DNA from: Pseudoalteromonas shioyasakiensis
GTDB lineage: Bacteria > Pseudomonadota > Gammaproteobacteria > Enterobacterales > Alteromonadaceae
Reading direction: 5' to 3'
Assembly: GCF_001550135.1 (NCBI RefSeq)
Contig: NZ_LRUE01000015.1
Location: forward strand, 744,001 to 808,000
Length of the DNA stretch: 64,000 bases
The translations under genes were made by a program, and so were the position numbers. Each line of letters begins with the position of its first letter. Position 1 is the first letter of the stretch. The notes beneath the pieces are model-generated. The model saw only the letters and a list, made by a program, of their open reading frames with translations, did not search any database and was not told where the DNA came from. Shown one piece after another: positions 44,398-52,877 of this stretch.

Positions 44398-46385
44398 AGC
44401 TCACCACCGGGCTCAAAATCATCAAAAGTTGCACCAGTGTCGATATCTTCTTCGACAGCAACTTGCGCATTTAGCGAGTTTAAAATTTGCTCGCGCGCAT
44501 CAATAGAATCAACATCAATTGCTTTATCGTTATTGTATTTTGTCCGAGCTGCCTGTTTGCGACCTGTTTCAATCTCACGCTTTTCAGCTTGCTTTTGCTT
44601 AGCTTTTTTGAAATTAGGCAAACCCAGCTTGCTGCCATACTTATACTCATAATGCTTACGCTCAACAACATCACATTCACTGAATTGCGCGTTACGAGCA
44701 GCATCAAGCTCAGCTTGTTGAACCCCCACGTCGGTATGATGATTCATCTCACGCAGTGGCACGATAAATGTGTCGTTTTGATGCTTCACAACAACACTAC
44801 TTGTATCAATATCACTGTAAAAACATTCAACACTTTTCACATCTGACAAGCTCAAGGCTTTCAGCTCATCACTTACATACTGCTCATTTTTAAGCTTAAT
44901 TGAGCCGTTACCGTATAGCTTACACTTTGCACGATAACAGCCGCGAAATTCAGATAACTCTGCATTTTCAGGTACGGTTTGCAGCAGTGGATTTTTACTG
45001 ATTGCATTCATCCACACATCAAGCGGCGCACGATTTTTAAGTCCACTGTGAGCTGATTTCATATATGTATTTGTGATGTAATCTTCAAACGCAGCGACAA
45101 ATTCTTCAAGCGTCATTGATGCATGAAGTTCAGCATCTTCTGTCGCTTCTAGATGACTATTATTTATACGCGTTTTTGAGCCTAGATAGCCCGGCAGTTT
45201 ACTTAAAAACTCACGTCGTAGCGTGCGGAAGAAGCTTTCAATAAATGGCTTACTCTGCCCCTCGCCACTACGCGTGACGATTGGGTTCGAACCCAATTGC
45301 AAAGCAAGCGACTTGTACATATTGCCTTTAGTCGCAGTTGTTGCGTCTGTGATAATTTTTGACGGTATACCATACGCAGGCCATAATGGGTTATCTTTGG
45401 GAGTCACAACACTTTTCAAACATTCGATAGCTAAATCAGCAGATTCAGATGCGTTTTTACCTACATGAATTGAATAGCCGAGAGGGCAACGCGTACAAGT
45501 ATCAATCGCAATCATCATTACAATAGTGCCAAGATATTTGCTCGCGTCGTTGTTTAAACCTTGATTGATATAAACCGCGTCCATTTCAACCCGTTCCAAT
45601 GGGTCTTCAGGCACAAACTCACGACCCAGTTTATAACGCAGTTTTTTAGCTTCAGCTTTGCTTAAAGTCTTTTGTGTCGTCAATAATGCAAGCGATTCGT
45701 GAAAACGACGATATATAGTGTCGACACACGGTATGACTGGATAACACGCTGGCTTTGATTTACTAAGCTCGCGTATCTTGGCTCTCAACATATCTGCTAT
45801 TGCATGTACAGATTTTGCAGTTGCATCGCTTCTAACTAGATAATAATCACAAAAATACCCGTAGATTAAATCTTCTGTTGCAGCCGTCATTCGCTTTGAG
45901 CTTTTCTTTGCGTGATGGCCATGGCCAATTGATGAACGTATATCACAACCAGAATCTCGGTACGCTTTTATCTTCGCTTGGCACGTGCTACGCGAGTATT
46001 TTCTTGAGTTGTAACTTTGCCAACCGAAAGCTGCGATGCTTTCATCAACATTATGCTTTGCAGTAAAATTTTTACTGTGTTTCTCGAAATGCAAGTCAAA
46101 AAACGCTTGCCACATACTCATCTGATTTAATTGATTTTCAGTCAGCAATTGTTGCATTGGTATGTCAGAAGCGCGCTCATACAAAAGCGCTTCGCTATTT
46201 ATTAGCTTTTTATGAAGCTCAGATTGTGTCATGCACTCAATTCTTGCATTACTCATTTTCTGACTGTCATCATCAAGCAATGAGTAAAAAATCATATTAT
46301 CGAAGTGCTCTTGCGCTATCGAACGCACTATATAAGAACTGTTATCCATTCTAAACTTTGTGCCTTGTTTAATCACACCGCTCAT
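44394..46385 (-). CDS. tnsB: TnsB-family DDE transposase
   Basis: A 663-residue integrase-core transposase. The DDE triad is visible: Asp in VEMDAVYIN (near residue 268), Asp in IITDATTATKG (near 347) and Glu in KPFIESFFRTLRRE, giving the D-35-E spacing expected. An N-terminal helix-turn-helix region and a basic, helical C-terminal tail (EYKYGSKLGLPNFKKAKQ, then KREIETGRK) flank the core. It cuts the 3' ends and joins them to the target, while TnsA cuts the 5' ends. The start ATG overlaps the tnsA stop codon. Confidence 0.93.
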   Translation of the reverse strand: MSGVIKQGTKFRMDNSSYIVRSIAQEHFDNMIFYSLLDDDSQKMSNARIECMTQSELHKKLINSEALLYERASDIPMQQLLTENQLNQMSMWQAFFDLHFEKHSKNFTAKHNVDESIAAFGWQSYNSRKYSRSTCQAKIKAYRDSGCDIRSSIGHGHHAKKSSKRMTAATEDLIYGYFCDYYLVRSDATAKSVHAIADMLRAKIRELSKSKPACYPVIPCVDTIYRRFHESLALLTTQKTLSKAEAKKLRYKLGREFVPEDPLERVEMDAVYINQGLNNDASKYLGTIVMMIAIDTCTRCPLGYSIHVGKNASESADLAIECLKSVVTPKDNPLWPAYGIPSKIITDATTATKGNMYKSLALQLGSNPIVTRSGEGQSKPFIESFFRTLRREFLSKLPGYLGSKTRINNSHLEATEDAELHASMTLEEFVAAFEDYITNTYMKSAHSGLKNRAPLDVWMNAISKNPLLQTVPENAELSEFRGCYRAKCKLYGNGSIKLKNEQYVSDELKALSLSDVKSVECFYSDIDTSSVVVKHQNDTFIVPLREMNHHTDVGVQQAELDAARNAQFSECDVVERKHYEYKYGSKLGLPNFKKAKQKQAEKREIETGRKQAARTKYNNDKAIDVDSIDAREQILNSLNAQVAVEEDIDTGATFDDFEPGGEL

Positions 46386-47068
46386 TATGCATCACCGTGA
46401 ATATTGTTAGTTAAAACGGTTTCATTACAGATATTGCATGAAACATCCATTTTTACATAATCTTTCAAAATAAAATGACAAATCAGATTTCTATTTAAGT
46501 TCAGAGCATCACAAATTGCGTGTGCTTTCTGTAGAGTCAGCTCACTCGGTAAGACATTAAGCAGTATGTTCACATGCTCATCATTCACAACTTTCATTGA
46601 CAAAGCATTGCGTAATATCATCTTCATGTTTGATAAAGCCCTGCGTGACGGTAAGTCTTCTTCGGTCAAAACCGAAAATTTAAAGCCCAGCTTCGCAAGC
46701 GCTTTTTCAATCAAAAAATGAGTGCGTTTTGTCTTTTCATCAATCGCTTTTGAGTGCTTCACTTCGACCACACAAATACTTTCATCACAATAACTTAATG
46801 AGAAATCAGGTGTATACAACCGCTTCTTATTGTCATCTGTATAACTGATTGAAAATGGCTGGGTTCGAACAGATTTTATCGTTTGATCAAACTCAAACAT
46901 CAATGCAAAATGTGACTCATTGAACGATTCGAAAAAATGCGGCTGGTTATCTTTCAGTGTCGGGCAAAGGCCGCTGATATTAAAACGACTGAACCGATCA
47001 AGGCGACGTCGCATACTTTCTTTGTTATATACACTATCAATATTGCTGTGATTTGAATGTTCATTCAT
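46385..47068 (-). CDS. tnsA: TnsA-family endonuclease
   Basis: A 227-residue restriction-endonuclease-fold protein, taken from the Met of MNEHSNHSNIDSV, which has a GAGAG ribosome-binding site; an upstream TTG would add nine residues. The PD-(D/E)xK-like core is visible: YTPDFSLSY, then VVEVKHS, with a helix FLIEKALAKLGF after it. The N-terminal RFNISGLCPTLKDNQPHFFES resembles TnsA proteins of Tn7-like elements. Having TnsA beside TnsB predicts cut-and-paste transposition rather than the replicative mode of TnsA-less elements. It is first in the operon, next to the putative right end. Confidence 0.88.
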   Translation of the reverse strand: MNEHSNHSNIDSVYNKESMRRRLDRFSRFNISGLCPTLKDNQPHFFESFNESHFALMFEFDQTIKSVRTQPFSISYTDDNKKRLYTPDFSLSYCDESICVVEVKHSKAIDEKTKRTHFLIEKALAKLGFKFSVLTEEDLPSRRALSNMKMILRNALSMKVVNDEHVNILLNVLPSELTLQKAHAICDALNLNRNLICHFILKDYVKMDVSCNICNETVLTNNIHGDA

Positions 47069-47123
47069 AACGCTAACTCTCACTCTAAAATTCAATCTCT
47101 TTTTTTAAAGTAGCGGCTAAACT

Positions 47124-47275
47124 CACAAAATCAAGCTATTTACCATTTATTTTTAAGCTTAACGTCATTTCAAGCAATTAACGCCATATAAAGATAATTT
47201 AAAATAATAACTAATTGAAAAAGAAATATCTTTTTTTGTCACAAATACAAAAAACAAAACAATAAGCTCTCAAAT
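47124..47275. repeat. Putative right end of Tn7-like element with inverted TnsB-site-like repeats
   Basis: Read on the minus strand, GTTAATTGCTTGAAAT (within 47163-47185), TAAATAGCTTGATTTTGT (within 47124-47144) and a weaker AGAGCTTATTGTTTTGT (within 47253-47275) match the motif seen beyond tniQ, in opposite orientation. The region is AT-rich and lies between tnsA and the umuD promoter. The exact terminus should fall between here and about 47365. Confidence 0.45.
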
Positions 47276-47365
47276 AACCGGCCGTTATTAGCAGTAACTT
47301 TTTATGGGATGAAAATCTAAACGGAGAAACTTCAAAAGAGTGGAATGACACAGACAATCAAACTA

Positions 47366-47385
47366 TACTGTATGCATATACAGTG
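47366..47385 (+). promoter_or_regulatory. LexA (SOS) box upstream of umuDC
   Basis: A near-perfect 20-bp palindrome of the CTGT-N8-ACAG type (CTGT at 47368, ACAG at 47380) lies 8 bp before the umuD start codon, so LexA binding would block the promoter directly. Confidence 0.93.
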
Positions 47386-47393
47386 AGGTGCAT

Positions 47394-47807
47394 ATGTTTG
47401 TTATTCCAATTTTTATCGAAGCGGGCATTACCGGCTTTGAATCACCAGCAGCAGAATATACTGAGCTAGGCATATCGTTAGATGAGCTTGTTATTCGCCA
47501 CCCTAATGCGACCTTTATAGGCCTTGCATCTGGGCAGTCTATGCAAGATGTCGGGATTTTTGATGGTGATTTACTTGTCGTTGATAGAGCTGAGAACGTA
47601 TCTTCCGGTGATGTTATCGTTGCAAGCTACAACGGTACATTCGTGTGCAAAATTATCGATAAATCGAATCGCTTGCTAATCTCTGCATCTAAGAATTATT
47701 CATCTGTTTATATCTCACCTGAAGACGACTTCAAACTCGAAGGCGTCGTTACAACCAGTATTCGGCTTCATAAAAATAAAGTCGCACTCAGTAAATGTTT
47801 GCCCTAG
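47394..47807 (+). CDS. umuD: UmuD, SOS polymerase V subunit (self-cleaving)
   Basis: A 137-residue LexA-like (S24) protein. RecA-stimulated self-cleavage gives UmuD', which joins UmuC as DNA polymerase V. Catalytic Ser49 (SGQSM) and Lys86 (FVCKII) are present, 37 residues apart as in E. coli. The cleavage site by alignment is Thr13-Gly14 (GITGFESPAAEY), where Cys-Gly or Ala-Gly is usual. The ATG was chosen over a GTG six bases upstream because GAGG lies at the right distance. It overlaps umuC by 13 bp and sits behind a LexA box. Confidence 0.94.
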   Translation: MFVIPIFIEAGITGFESPAAEYTELGISLDELVIRHPNATFIGLASGQSMQDVGIFDGDLLVVDRAENVSSGDVIVASYNGTFVCKIIDKSNRLLISASKNYSSVYISPEDDFKLEGVVTTSIRLHKNKVALSKCLP

Positions 47808-49054
47808 TTGATGCAGTGGCATTTTATGCCAGTGCTGAGAAAGTGTTTGACCCAGCTATACGACACAAGCCCGTTGTTGTTTTAACAAATAACGATGGGT
47901 GTATATGTGCTGTATGTCCTATTGCTAGACAAATCAACATCCCCAAGTTTCAGCCTTACTTTAAAATTAAACGCTACTTAGAGCTGCATGATGTTGTTGT
48001 ACGCTCATCTAACTATGAGCTTTATGCTGATTTAAGTGAGCGAATGATGACGGTTATCGGGCGTTTTTGTGATGACCACTACGTATACAGTATTGATGAA
48101 TCATTTTTAAGTTTCTCTGGATTTTCTAAAGTAATTAGTGATTGGGCTGAGTATGGGCAGGTTATTCGTCGTGCCGTGTGGCGTGAAACGGGATTGCCTG
48201 TTGGTGTTGGGTTTGGGCCTACCCCCACGCTCGCAAAAGCAGCCAATCATGCCGCTAAGAAGCTGTTTGGATATAACGGTGTCGCCGTTATCAATGATGA
48301 TAAATCACGCTGTGAAATTTTATCTAAGATGGCCGTAACCGATGTGTGGGGAATTGGCTCTCGCCTAGGTAATAAATTAAAACAACTGAATATACAAACA
48401 GCCTTGGATTTAGCAAATCAAAACCCTAAAGCAATGAGAAAAATGTTCAGCGTCGTGGTTGAACGCACAGTTAATGAACTCAATGGTGTAGCGTGTTTAA
48501 CTTGGGATGAAGTAAAACAAAATAAGAAAGAAATCTTTTCAACACGCAGCTTTGGCGAGCGCATTACTGATATCACTCCTTTAAAAGCTGCGCTTGTAAC
48601 ACATGCTGCTATTGTGGCTAGGAAGTTAAGACGACAACACTCTTTAACAAAGCGTATTGTTATATTTGCAGCCAGCTCCCCGCATGAAGAAGTCTATTAC
48701 AAAAAGTCGATGCTGTATGACTTTATCACACCAACATCCGATACTCGCGTCATTGCAAAAGCGGTGTCAGAAGTTATCAATACACTATATAAACCCGATA
48801 CCCGTTTTTATCGATGTGGAATCGGTGCAATTGAACTTGAGAGTGAGTACTTTTATCAAACAGATATGTTTAACAAAAGTGCTGACAACCCTAAAATAAT
48901 GACGTGTATCGACACAATTAACAACCGCTATGGTGTTGGCGCTTTAAGCATTGGCAGTGAAAAGCTCACGCAAAAATGGGCTATGAGACGCGCTTTTTTA
49001 TCACCACATTACACTACCCGATGGTCAGATATTCCCGTGATTGACTGTGACTGA
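47795..49054 (+). CDS. umuC: UmuC, Y-family DNA polymerase V catalytic subunit
   Basis: A 419-residue translesion polymerase. Catalytic carboxylates are in FALVDAVAFYASAEKVF (Asp near residue 6) and SIDESFLSF (Asp-Glu near 101-102). VWGIGSRLGNKLKQL is the thumb helix-hairpin-helix. The little-finger domain and the C-terminal WAMRRAFLSPHYTTRWSDIP complete the chain, so the gene is full length (E. coli UmuC is 422). It is co-transcribed with umuD under LexA. A different, truncated umuC lies 1.5 kb further on. Confidence 0.96.
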   Translation: MFALVDAVAFYASAEKVFDPAIRHKPVVVLTNNDGCICAVCPIARQINIPKFQPYFKIKRYLELHDVVVRSSNYELYADLSERMMTVIGRFCDDHYVYSIDESFLSFSGFSKVISDWAEYGQVIRRAVWRETGLPVGVGFGPTPTLAKAANHAAKKLFGYNGVAVINDDKSRCEILSKMAVTDVWGIGSRLGNKLKQLNIQTALDLANQNPKAMRKMFSVVVERTVNELNGVACLTWDEVKQNKKEIFSTRSFGERITDITPLKAALVTHAAIVARKLRRQHSLTKRIVIFAASSPHEEVYYKKSMLYDFITPTSDTRVIAKAVSEVINTLYKPDTRFYRCGIGAIELESEYFYQTDMFNKSADNPKIMTCIDTINNRYGVGALSIGSEKLTQKWAMRRAFLSPHYTTRWSDIPVIDCD

Positions 49055-49099
49055 AACAGTGAAGTGAAAATATTTAGATAAAACTAAGCTAAACAGTCA

Positions 49100-49546
49100 T
49101 CATGCTGTGAAACCGTACTGAAGCTGCTTAATAACATTTTTAATTAGCTCACGTCCGCGTATTGAGTTCAACACTAATCGAGGTGCTCGACTGTTAAATT
49201 GAATATGAGCAGTATTTAACCATGCATTCCAATTTTCGATGCAACCAAAATAGTTAATTCCAATCATACTTAGTCTTGCAACTTCAATCGCATGTTCGCT
49301 AGTTTGTGAACTTAATGATTTAGATTTACATCGCGATAATGTTGCAGATGTTGTACCTAATGCGTTTGCGACTGTTGCCATATCCCACCCCATTAGACTG
49401 GCAAAAGCATACACTCCGGATGCATTCACACCATTTCTTACAACTGTTATTTCTGACAAAGGGTTTGAATGGGATGTAAGTTCTCCACATGAAATTATTT
49501 GAACTAAATCAGAGTTACTTGATAACTTTAACTGGCTTTCTGTCAT
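49100..49546 (-). CDS. MbcA/ParS/Xre-type antitoxin (DUF2384), orphan
   Basis: A 148-residue protein from the Met of MTESQLKLSSNSDLVQ, chosen because the upstream residues are not family-like. The Xre-type helix-turn-helix (GWDMATVANALGTTSATLSR) leads to the DUF2384 C-terminal domain (HAIEVARLSMIGINYFG, then WLNTAHIQFNSRAP, LVLNSIRGRELI and IKQLQYG). Family members pair with a RES-domain NAD-degrading toxin encoded just downstream. Here the downstream side holds only the end of umuC, so the toxin is missing. It may be a solitary regulator or a relic. Confidence 0.82.
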   Translation of the reverse strand: MTESQLKLSSNSDLVQIISCGELTSHSNPLSEITVVRNGVNASGVYAFASLMGWDMATVANALGTTSATLSRCKSKSLSSQTSEHAIEVARLSMIGINYFGCIENWNAWLNTAHIQFNSRAPRLVLNSIRGRELIKNVIKQLQYGFTA

Positions 49547-49679
49547 TTGACACCCGCTTAAAATCACGCATTGATTTAAGTTTAGCAGAGAAATCTTTTG
49601 AATTAGCATTAACGAAATGGAATGTATCGAGTCACATAAAAACACATGTTAGATTAGTTGCTATATCGATTTCAGCGTA

Positions 49680-49888
49680 ACTAAGAAATTGCTTATGATA
49701 CTTACTTAATGTAAGGGCTAATTTACCTTCTACGGCTTCGCGAATTAAAGTATCACCTTATTTAACCCCCAACTCTTCACAATGCTTGTCTGACAGTGGA
49801 ACGTCGACGTTTTAACCTCCTTTTACAGGCCATTAGCTTAGGACTTGTAATAAATTAATTTAACACAAAGTAAAACAGAAGCTTTATT
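49680..49888 (-). pseudogene. Possible degraded antitoxin remnant; no intact gene
   Basis: No intact gene was found. On the minus strand a strong AAAGGAGG motif (near 49816-49823) precedes a short broken frame. The peptide CEELGVK, a stop, then GDTLIREAVEGKLALT resembles an AbrB-type DNA-binding unit with an internal TAA at 49758-49760. The resemblance is weak and no start codon is clear. Confidence 0.22.
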
Positions 49889-50359
49889 TCAGCCTATCAC
49901 AGCCTCTTTTCCGGCATAATAGATCGTAAATTGACTTGTATTAAACTTATGATTTCCGAGCACTTTATATTTATGGTAAAGCCCTGTTCTCTCAGCGTTT
50001 TCAGATGCCATACGAATCACAAATTTATTAAGCCTATTCTGATGTGATATATGAATCGAGTCCTCAATTAGCTGTGTAGCTATAGACTGTCGGCGATTAG
50101 CAGAGTCGACATATGTATTGAATAATTCGCATACTCTGTTATGAAAGTAAAAATACCTAAACGCCACAATTTCGCCCTCTACGATAGCTAGCAAAATGTT
50201 ATGGGTATCATCAAGGCTTTCATAGCCTGTAGGAAAAAAATCCCTAAAAAACATTAATTGATTCTCAAGAAATAATTCATATTCATTCCTTACTTCCATG
50301 GTCATTTTAGACACTATAGCTTTTGAAAGTTGCAATGATTTTATATGCTTTAACTGCAT
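49889..50359 (-). CDS. GNAT-family N-acetyltransferase
   Basis: A 156-residue protein. The acetyl-CoA binding region is YVDSANRRQSIATQLIED, where the usual Gly of RRxxGxA is replaced by Ser; the following helix and the VIRMASENAERTGLYHKYKVLG segment fit the GNAT fold. An AAGGAG ribosome-binding site lies nine bases upstream of the ATG. The substrate is unknown. It sits alone between gene remnants, so mobile-region cargo is likely. Confidence 0.75.
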   Translation of the reverse strand: MQLKHIKSLQLSKAIVSKMTMEVRNEYELFLENQLMFFRDFFPTGYESLDDTHNILLAIVEGEIVAFRYFYFHNRVCELFNTYVDSANRRQSIATQLIEDSIHISHQNRLNKFVIRMASENAERTGLYHKYKVLGNHKFNTSQFTIYYAGKEAVIG

Positions 50360-50420
50360 TGTAATCGACTCCTTGGTAATTTAATTATCTAGACTAGCAT
50401 AAGAAAGCTATCTAAGTGAT

Positions 50421-50600
50421 TCATACATCAGAAAAGATTATTGGCCCGAGCTCACGTCCAAAGTTCTCTGCTCCTGCTACATCAGGTAGTCTATAGCGCC
50501 TCATATGCGGTCCTTTGTCATGCGGTCTTGGAGGAGTAATAGAATTTAGACTATTTGCTGAAGCTACTAGTCTAGTTAAGATTGGGAAGTCCAGACATTA
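50421..50600 (-). pseudogene. Unidentified gene fragment (C-terminal part)
   Basis: An open stretch on the minus strand encodes about 58 residues ending KGPHMRRYRLPDVAGAENFG, then RELGPIIFSDV and a stop. The ordered composition looks protein-like, but no start with a ribosome-binding site precedes it and it ends against the truncated umuC. I do not recognise the family. It may be the end of a gene joined to the umuC remnant by an old deletion. Confidence 0.25.
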
Positions 50601-51240
50601 GTTGGATCAAAAAGACGTTCACAGTTGTTCTTGCCCGTACTGTGGAAGAGTTACGAGGAAAACCTGCGGTAGAATTGAAAGATATTAACGACTCTCGCGA
50701 TAGAATTTGCGTATCTCAAAGTATGGGAATACCGGTGATTGAGCTTACGGAGCTTTCTGAAGCTGTTACAGCACATGCAACAAAAGCAGCGTTTAAGCTT
50801 CGTCGATTTAAATCTTATACATCAGCAATAACAGTATTCATCCACACAGATTCATTTAGACAGGCAGAGCCGCAGTATCATAAGTCACAATCAATAAAAC
50901 TACCCTACTCCACAGCGGATACATCTACACTGGTGTCTTATGCAAGCTTTGCATTAAAAGCTATTTTTAAGAAGGGGTTCAAATACAAAAAAGCCGGTGT
51001 TATTTTTGAAGAACTTTCATTACACGATGATATGCAACAACTTGAGCTTTTATCGGAGAATTTACCACTGAATATTAGCTCAAAAACGTTAGTCATTGAT
51101 GATGATAAATAGAAAATTTGGACGAAGTACATTGAAACTTGCAAGTGAAGGATTCTCTCACCCTTGGAGACCTAAAGACGATTTAGCACCGTTAAATTAC
51201 ACGACTAAACTTTCAGATATCCCTACTCCGAAAGCAAAGT
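50582..51240 (+). pseudogene. umuC remnant (C-terminal half, frameshifted)
   Basis: Residues matching the UmuC thumb and little finger are present (IKKTFTVVLARTVEELRG, then SQSMGIPVIELTELSEAV), but the palm and fingers are absent. Near 51104 an extra base in a GAT run closes the frame with TAG; the next frame continues as INRKFGRSTLKLASEGFSHP and ends NYTTKLSDIP, the normal UmuC C-terminus. The fragment is not a copy of the intact umuC nearby, since corresponding residues differ widely, so a second umuC lineage once stood here. Confidence 0.88.
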
Positions 51241-51243
51241 AAA

Positions 51244-51369
51244 TTAAAAGTAATTTTCAATTATTATAGCTCCCGAGTACAAGAGACAACCAAGGCCGGC
51301 TAGAATAATAGCAGTATTGAAAATAGACATGCCGATCTTGAATTTACGAGGTACCGTTTCTTCTTCCAT
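51244..51369 (-). CDS. Small single-pass membrane protein
   Basis: A 41-residue frame beginning MEEETVPRKFKIGMSIFN, with one hydrophobic helix (TAIILAGLGCLLYSGAIII) and a short tail ENYF. A four-residue longer form from an in-frame ATG at 51381 is also possible. The layout, charged N-terminus then one helix, is that of many small membrane proteins. There is no strong ribosome-binding site, and I do not recognise it. Confidence 0.42.
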   Translation of the reverse strand: MEEETVPRKFKIGMSIFNTAIILAGLGCLLYSGAIIIENYF

Positions 51370-51685
51370 GTTCAGACCCATTATGCAGTAATTGCTAAAC
51401 TGTAGTTATTACTAAAGTCCAAATTAAAGTATTTTGGTAGTTTAAATTGGAACGCCAACCCTAATTAAGGTACATCATTCTTGACATAATATAGCACATA
51501 TTTTGTGATGAAAAGAGTGAGCCTTTCTTACTGAGCTAACGTAAGGTTAGAAATTACATAAGTATAATATCGTAATCAATAAGTCATGAAGAGCAACAAG
51601 TGCACCTATTAATTACACATGGCGTTACCATATTTTTAGAACTTATGTACTATACTTCATTGTGATTAGTAGCTCTGGAGTTCGA

Positions 51686-52648
51686 ATGGCTGGATATCCT
51701 TATACATCACTTCACGATTTGGCACTTAAAGATATTGAGTGGGAACGTTGGCAAAGGCTCGTTAATTCAATTGCAGCGTTGTTCAACTCGCCAGTGGCAT
51801 TTATAAATCAAGCTTCCAACAAAGGCATTGAAGTTCTAGTTGCTTCAGAATTACCTACGACCCATTATTCCCCAGGCGGCTCTGCAAGTATTGAAACTAA
51901 TGTTTATTGCCATAAAGTAGTTAGAAGTAACTCGCCGCTCTACGTCAAGGATGCCTCAAAAACTAATGAATGGGATAATAACCCAGAAGTAACAGAAGAT
52001 AATTACGTATCGTACTTGGTTTATCCTATCCATTGGCCTGATGGTAAGTGCTTCGGTACTTTATGTGTTATGGATACATCGCCGACTAATTACAAGCAAC
52101 CTTTTCTTGAGATGCTTGAAGTATTAAGAGATGTGATCAGCAGTGATTTGGCACACCTTTATAAAGAGAGTGAATTAAAAATAGAAAGTCGATTAGATCC
52201 CTTAACTGAAATACATAATAGACGAGGCTTTGAAGAAGCCTTTATCCAATTTCAAAAATTAGGTAACCGTCTTAACAGAGCAGCTCAATTACTTTTTATA
52301 GATCTAAATAACTTTAAGAAAATAAACGATACTCTAGGCCATAATGCTGGTGACGAAGTCCTTAAACGTTTTGCCAATGTTCTAAGATCATGCATCAGAA
52401 AAACAGATTTGCTTTGTCGCTGGGGTGGTGATGAGTTTGTTATTATCTTAAATAATGAAGATAAAGTTGCACAAAAAGAGTTCATTGAACGAATTAAAGA
52501 AAAACAAGAGAATGATTTTAAGAACTATGGTTACAAAGAAATTTGTTTTTCTGTGGGTGCTGTAGAAGTAGTGCCAAATATAAACTGCGACTTAGCTCAG
52601 CTATTACACAAAGCCGATAACATCATGTACTCTTGCAAAAAAGATTAA
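51686..52648 (+). CDS. GAF-GGDEF diguanylate cyclase
   Basis: A 320-residue cytosolic protein from the Met of MAGYPYTSLHDLALKD, with GGAG at the right distance. Residues about 20-160 form a GAF domain (IAALFNSPVAFINQ, then YLVYPIHWPDGKCFGTLCV). The C-terminal GGDEF domain is intact: RWGGDEF, with the I-site RKTD five residues before it, plus DPLTEIHNRRGF at the start. It should make c-di-GMP and be feedback-inhibited. It is the first of three c-di-GMP genes in a 4-kb stretch. Confidence 0.92.
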   Translation: MAGYPYTSLHDLALKDIEWERWQRLVNSIAALFNSPVAFINQASNKGIEVLVASELPTTHYSPGGSASIETNVYCHKVVRSNSPLYVKDASKTNEWDNNPEVTEDNYVSYLVYPIHWPDGKCFGTLCVMDTSPTNYKQPFLEMLEVLRDVISSDLAHLYKESELKIESRLDPLTEIHNRRGFEEAFIQFQKLGNRLNRAAQLLFIDLNNFKKINDTLGHNAGDEVLKRFANVLRSCIRKTDLLCRWGGDEFVIILNNEDKVAQKEFIERIKEKQENDFKNYGYKEICFSVGAVEVVPNINCDLAQLLHKADNIMYSCKKD

Positions 52649-52877
52649 CCGCTTACAGTAAACAAGCTCTTACTACCAACCTTCCGCTTAAGCTCTATAG
52701 CAATATACAACAGCTGTGCTACCTGTCCTTAAAGGCGCCTAGCAATACTATAAGAACAAGGTTTATTTTTCCCTAAGCTATATCTAAAGAAACTCACTAC
52801 CAAATGGAAACTTGACTGAAAAAGAACTATTTTCTAGGCTTATTTTAGTATGACGCTAAGGCGCATTAAGAGCCGTA

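Noticed and set aside
44437-44846. Plus-strand genes inside tnsB
   Set aside because: They are antisense to the conserved transposase frame and carry no recognisable domains.
41844-47068. CRISPR-associated transposon (type I-F3 or V-K)
   Set aside because: No cas6, cas7, cas8, cas5 or cas12 gene and no repeat-spacer array lies in or around the tns operon.
41519-47355. Nine-base direct repeat GACACAGAC near both sides of the tns operon as a target duplication
   Set aside because: Tn7 relatives make 5-bp duplications and the bases next to these copies do not form a TGT/ACA tip. Given the window sizes, a chance 9-base match is quite likely.
49489-49680. Plus-strand 63-residue gene overlapping the antitoxin start
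   Set aside because: It lies antisense to the antitoxin N-terminus and promoter; no ribosome-binding site or conserved motif was seen.
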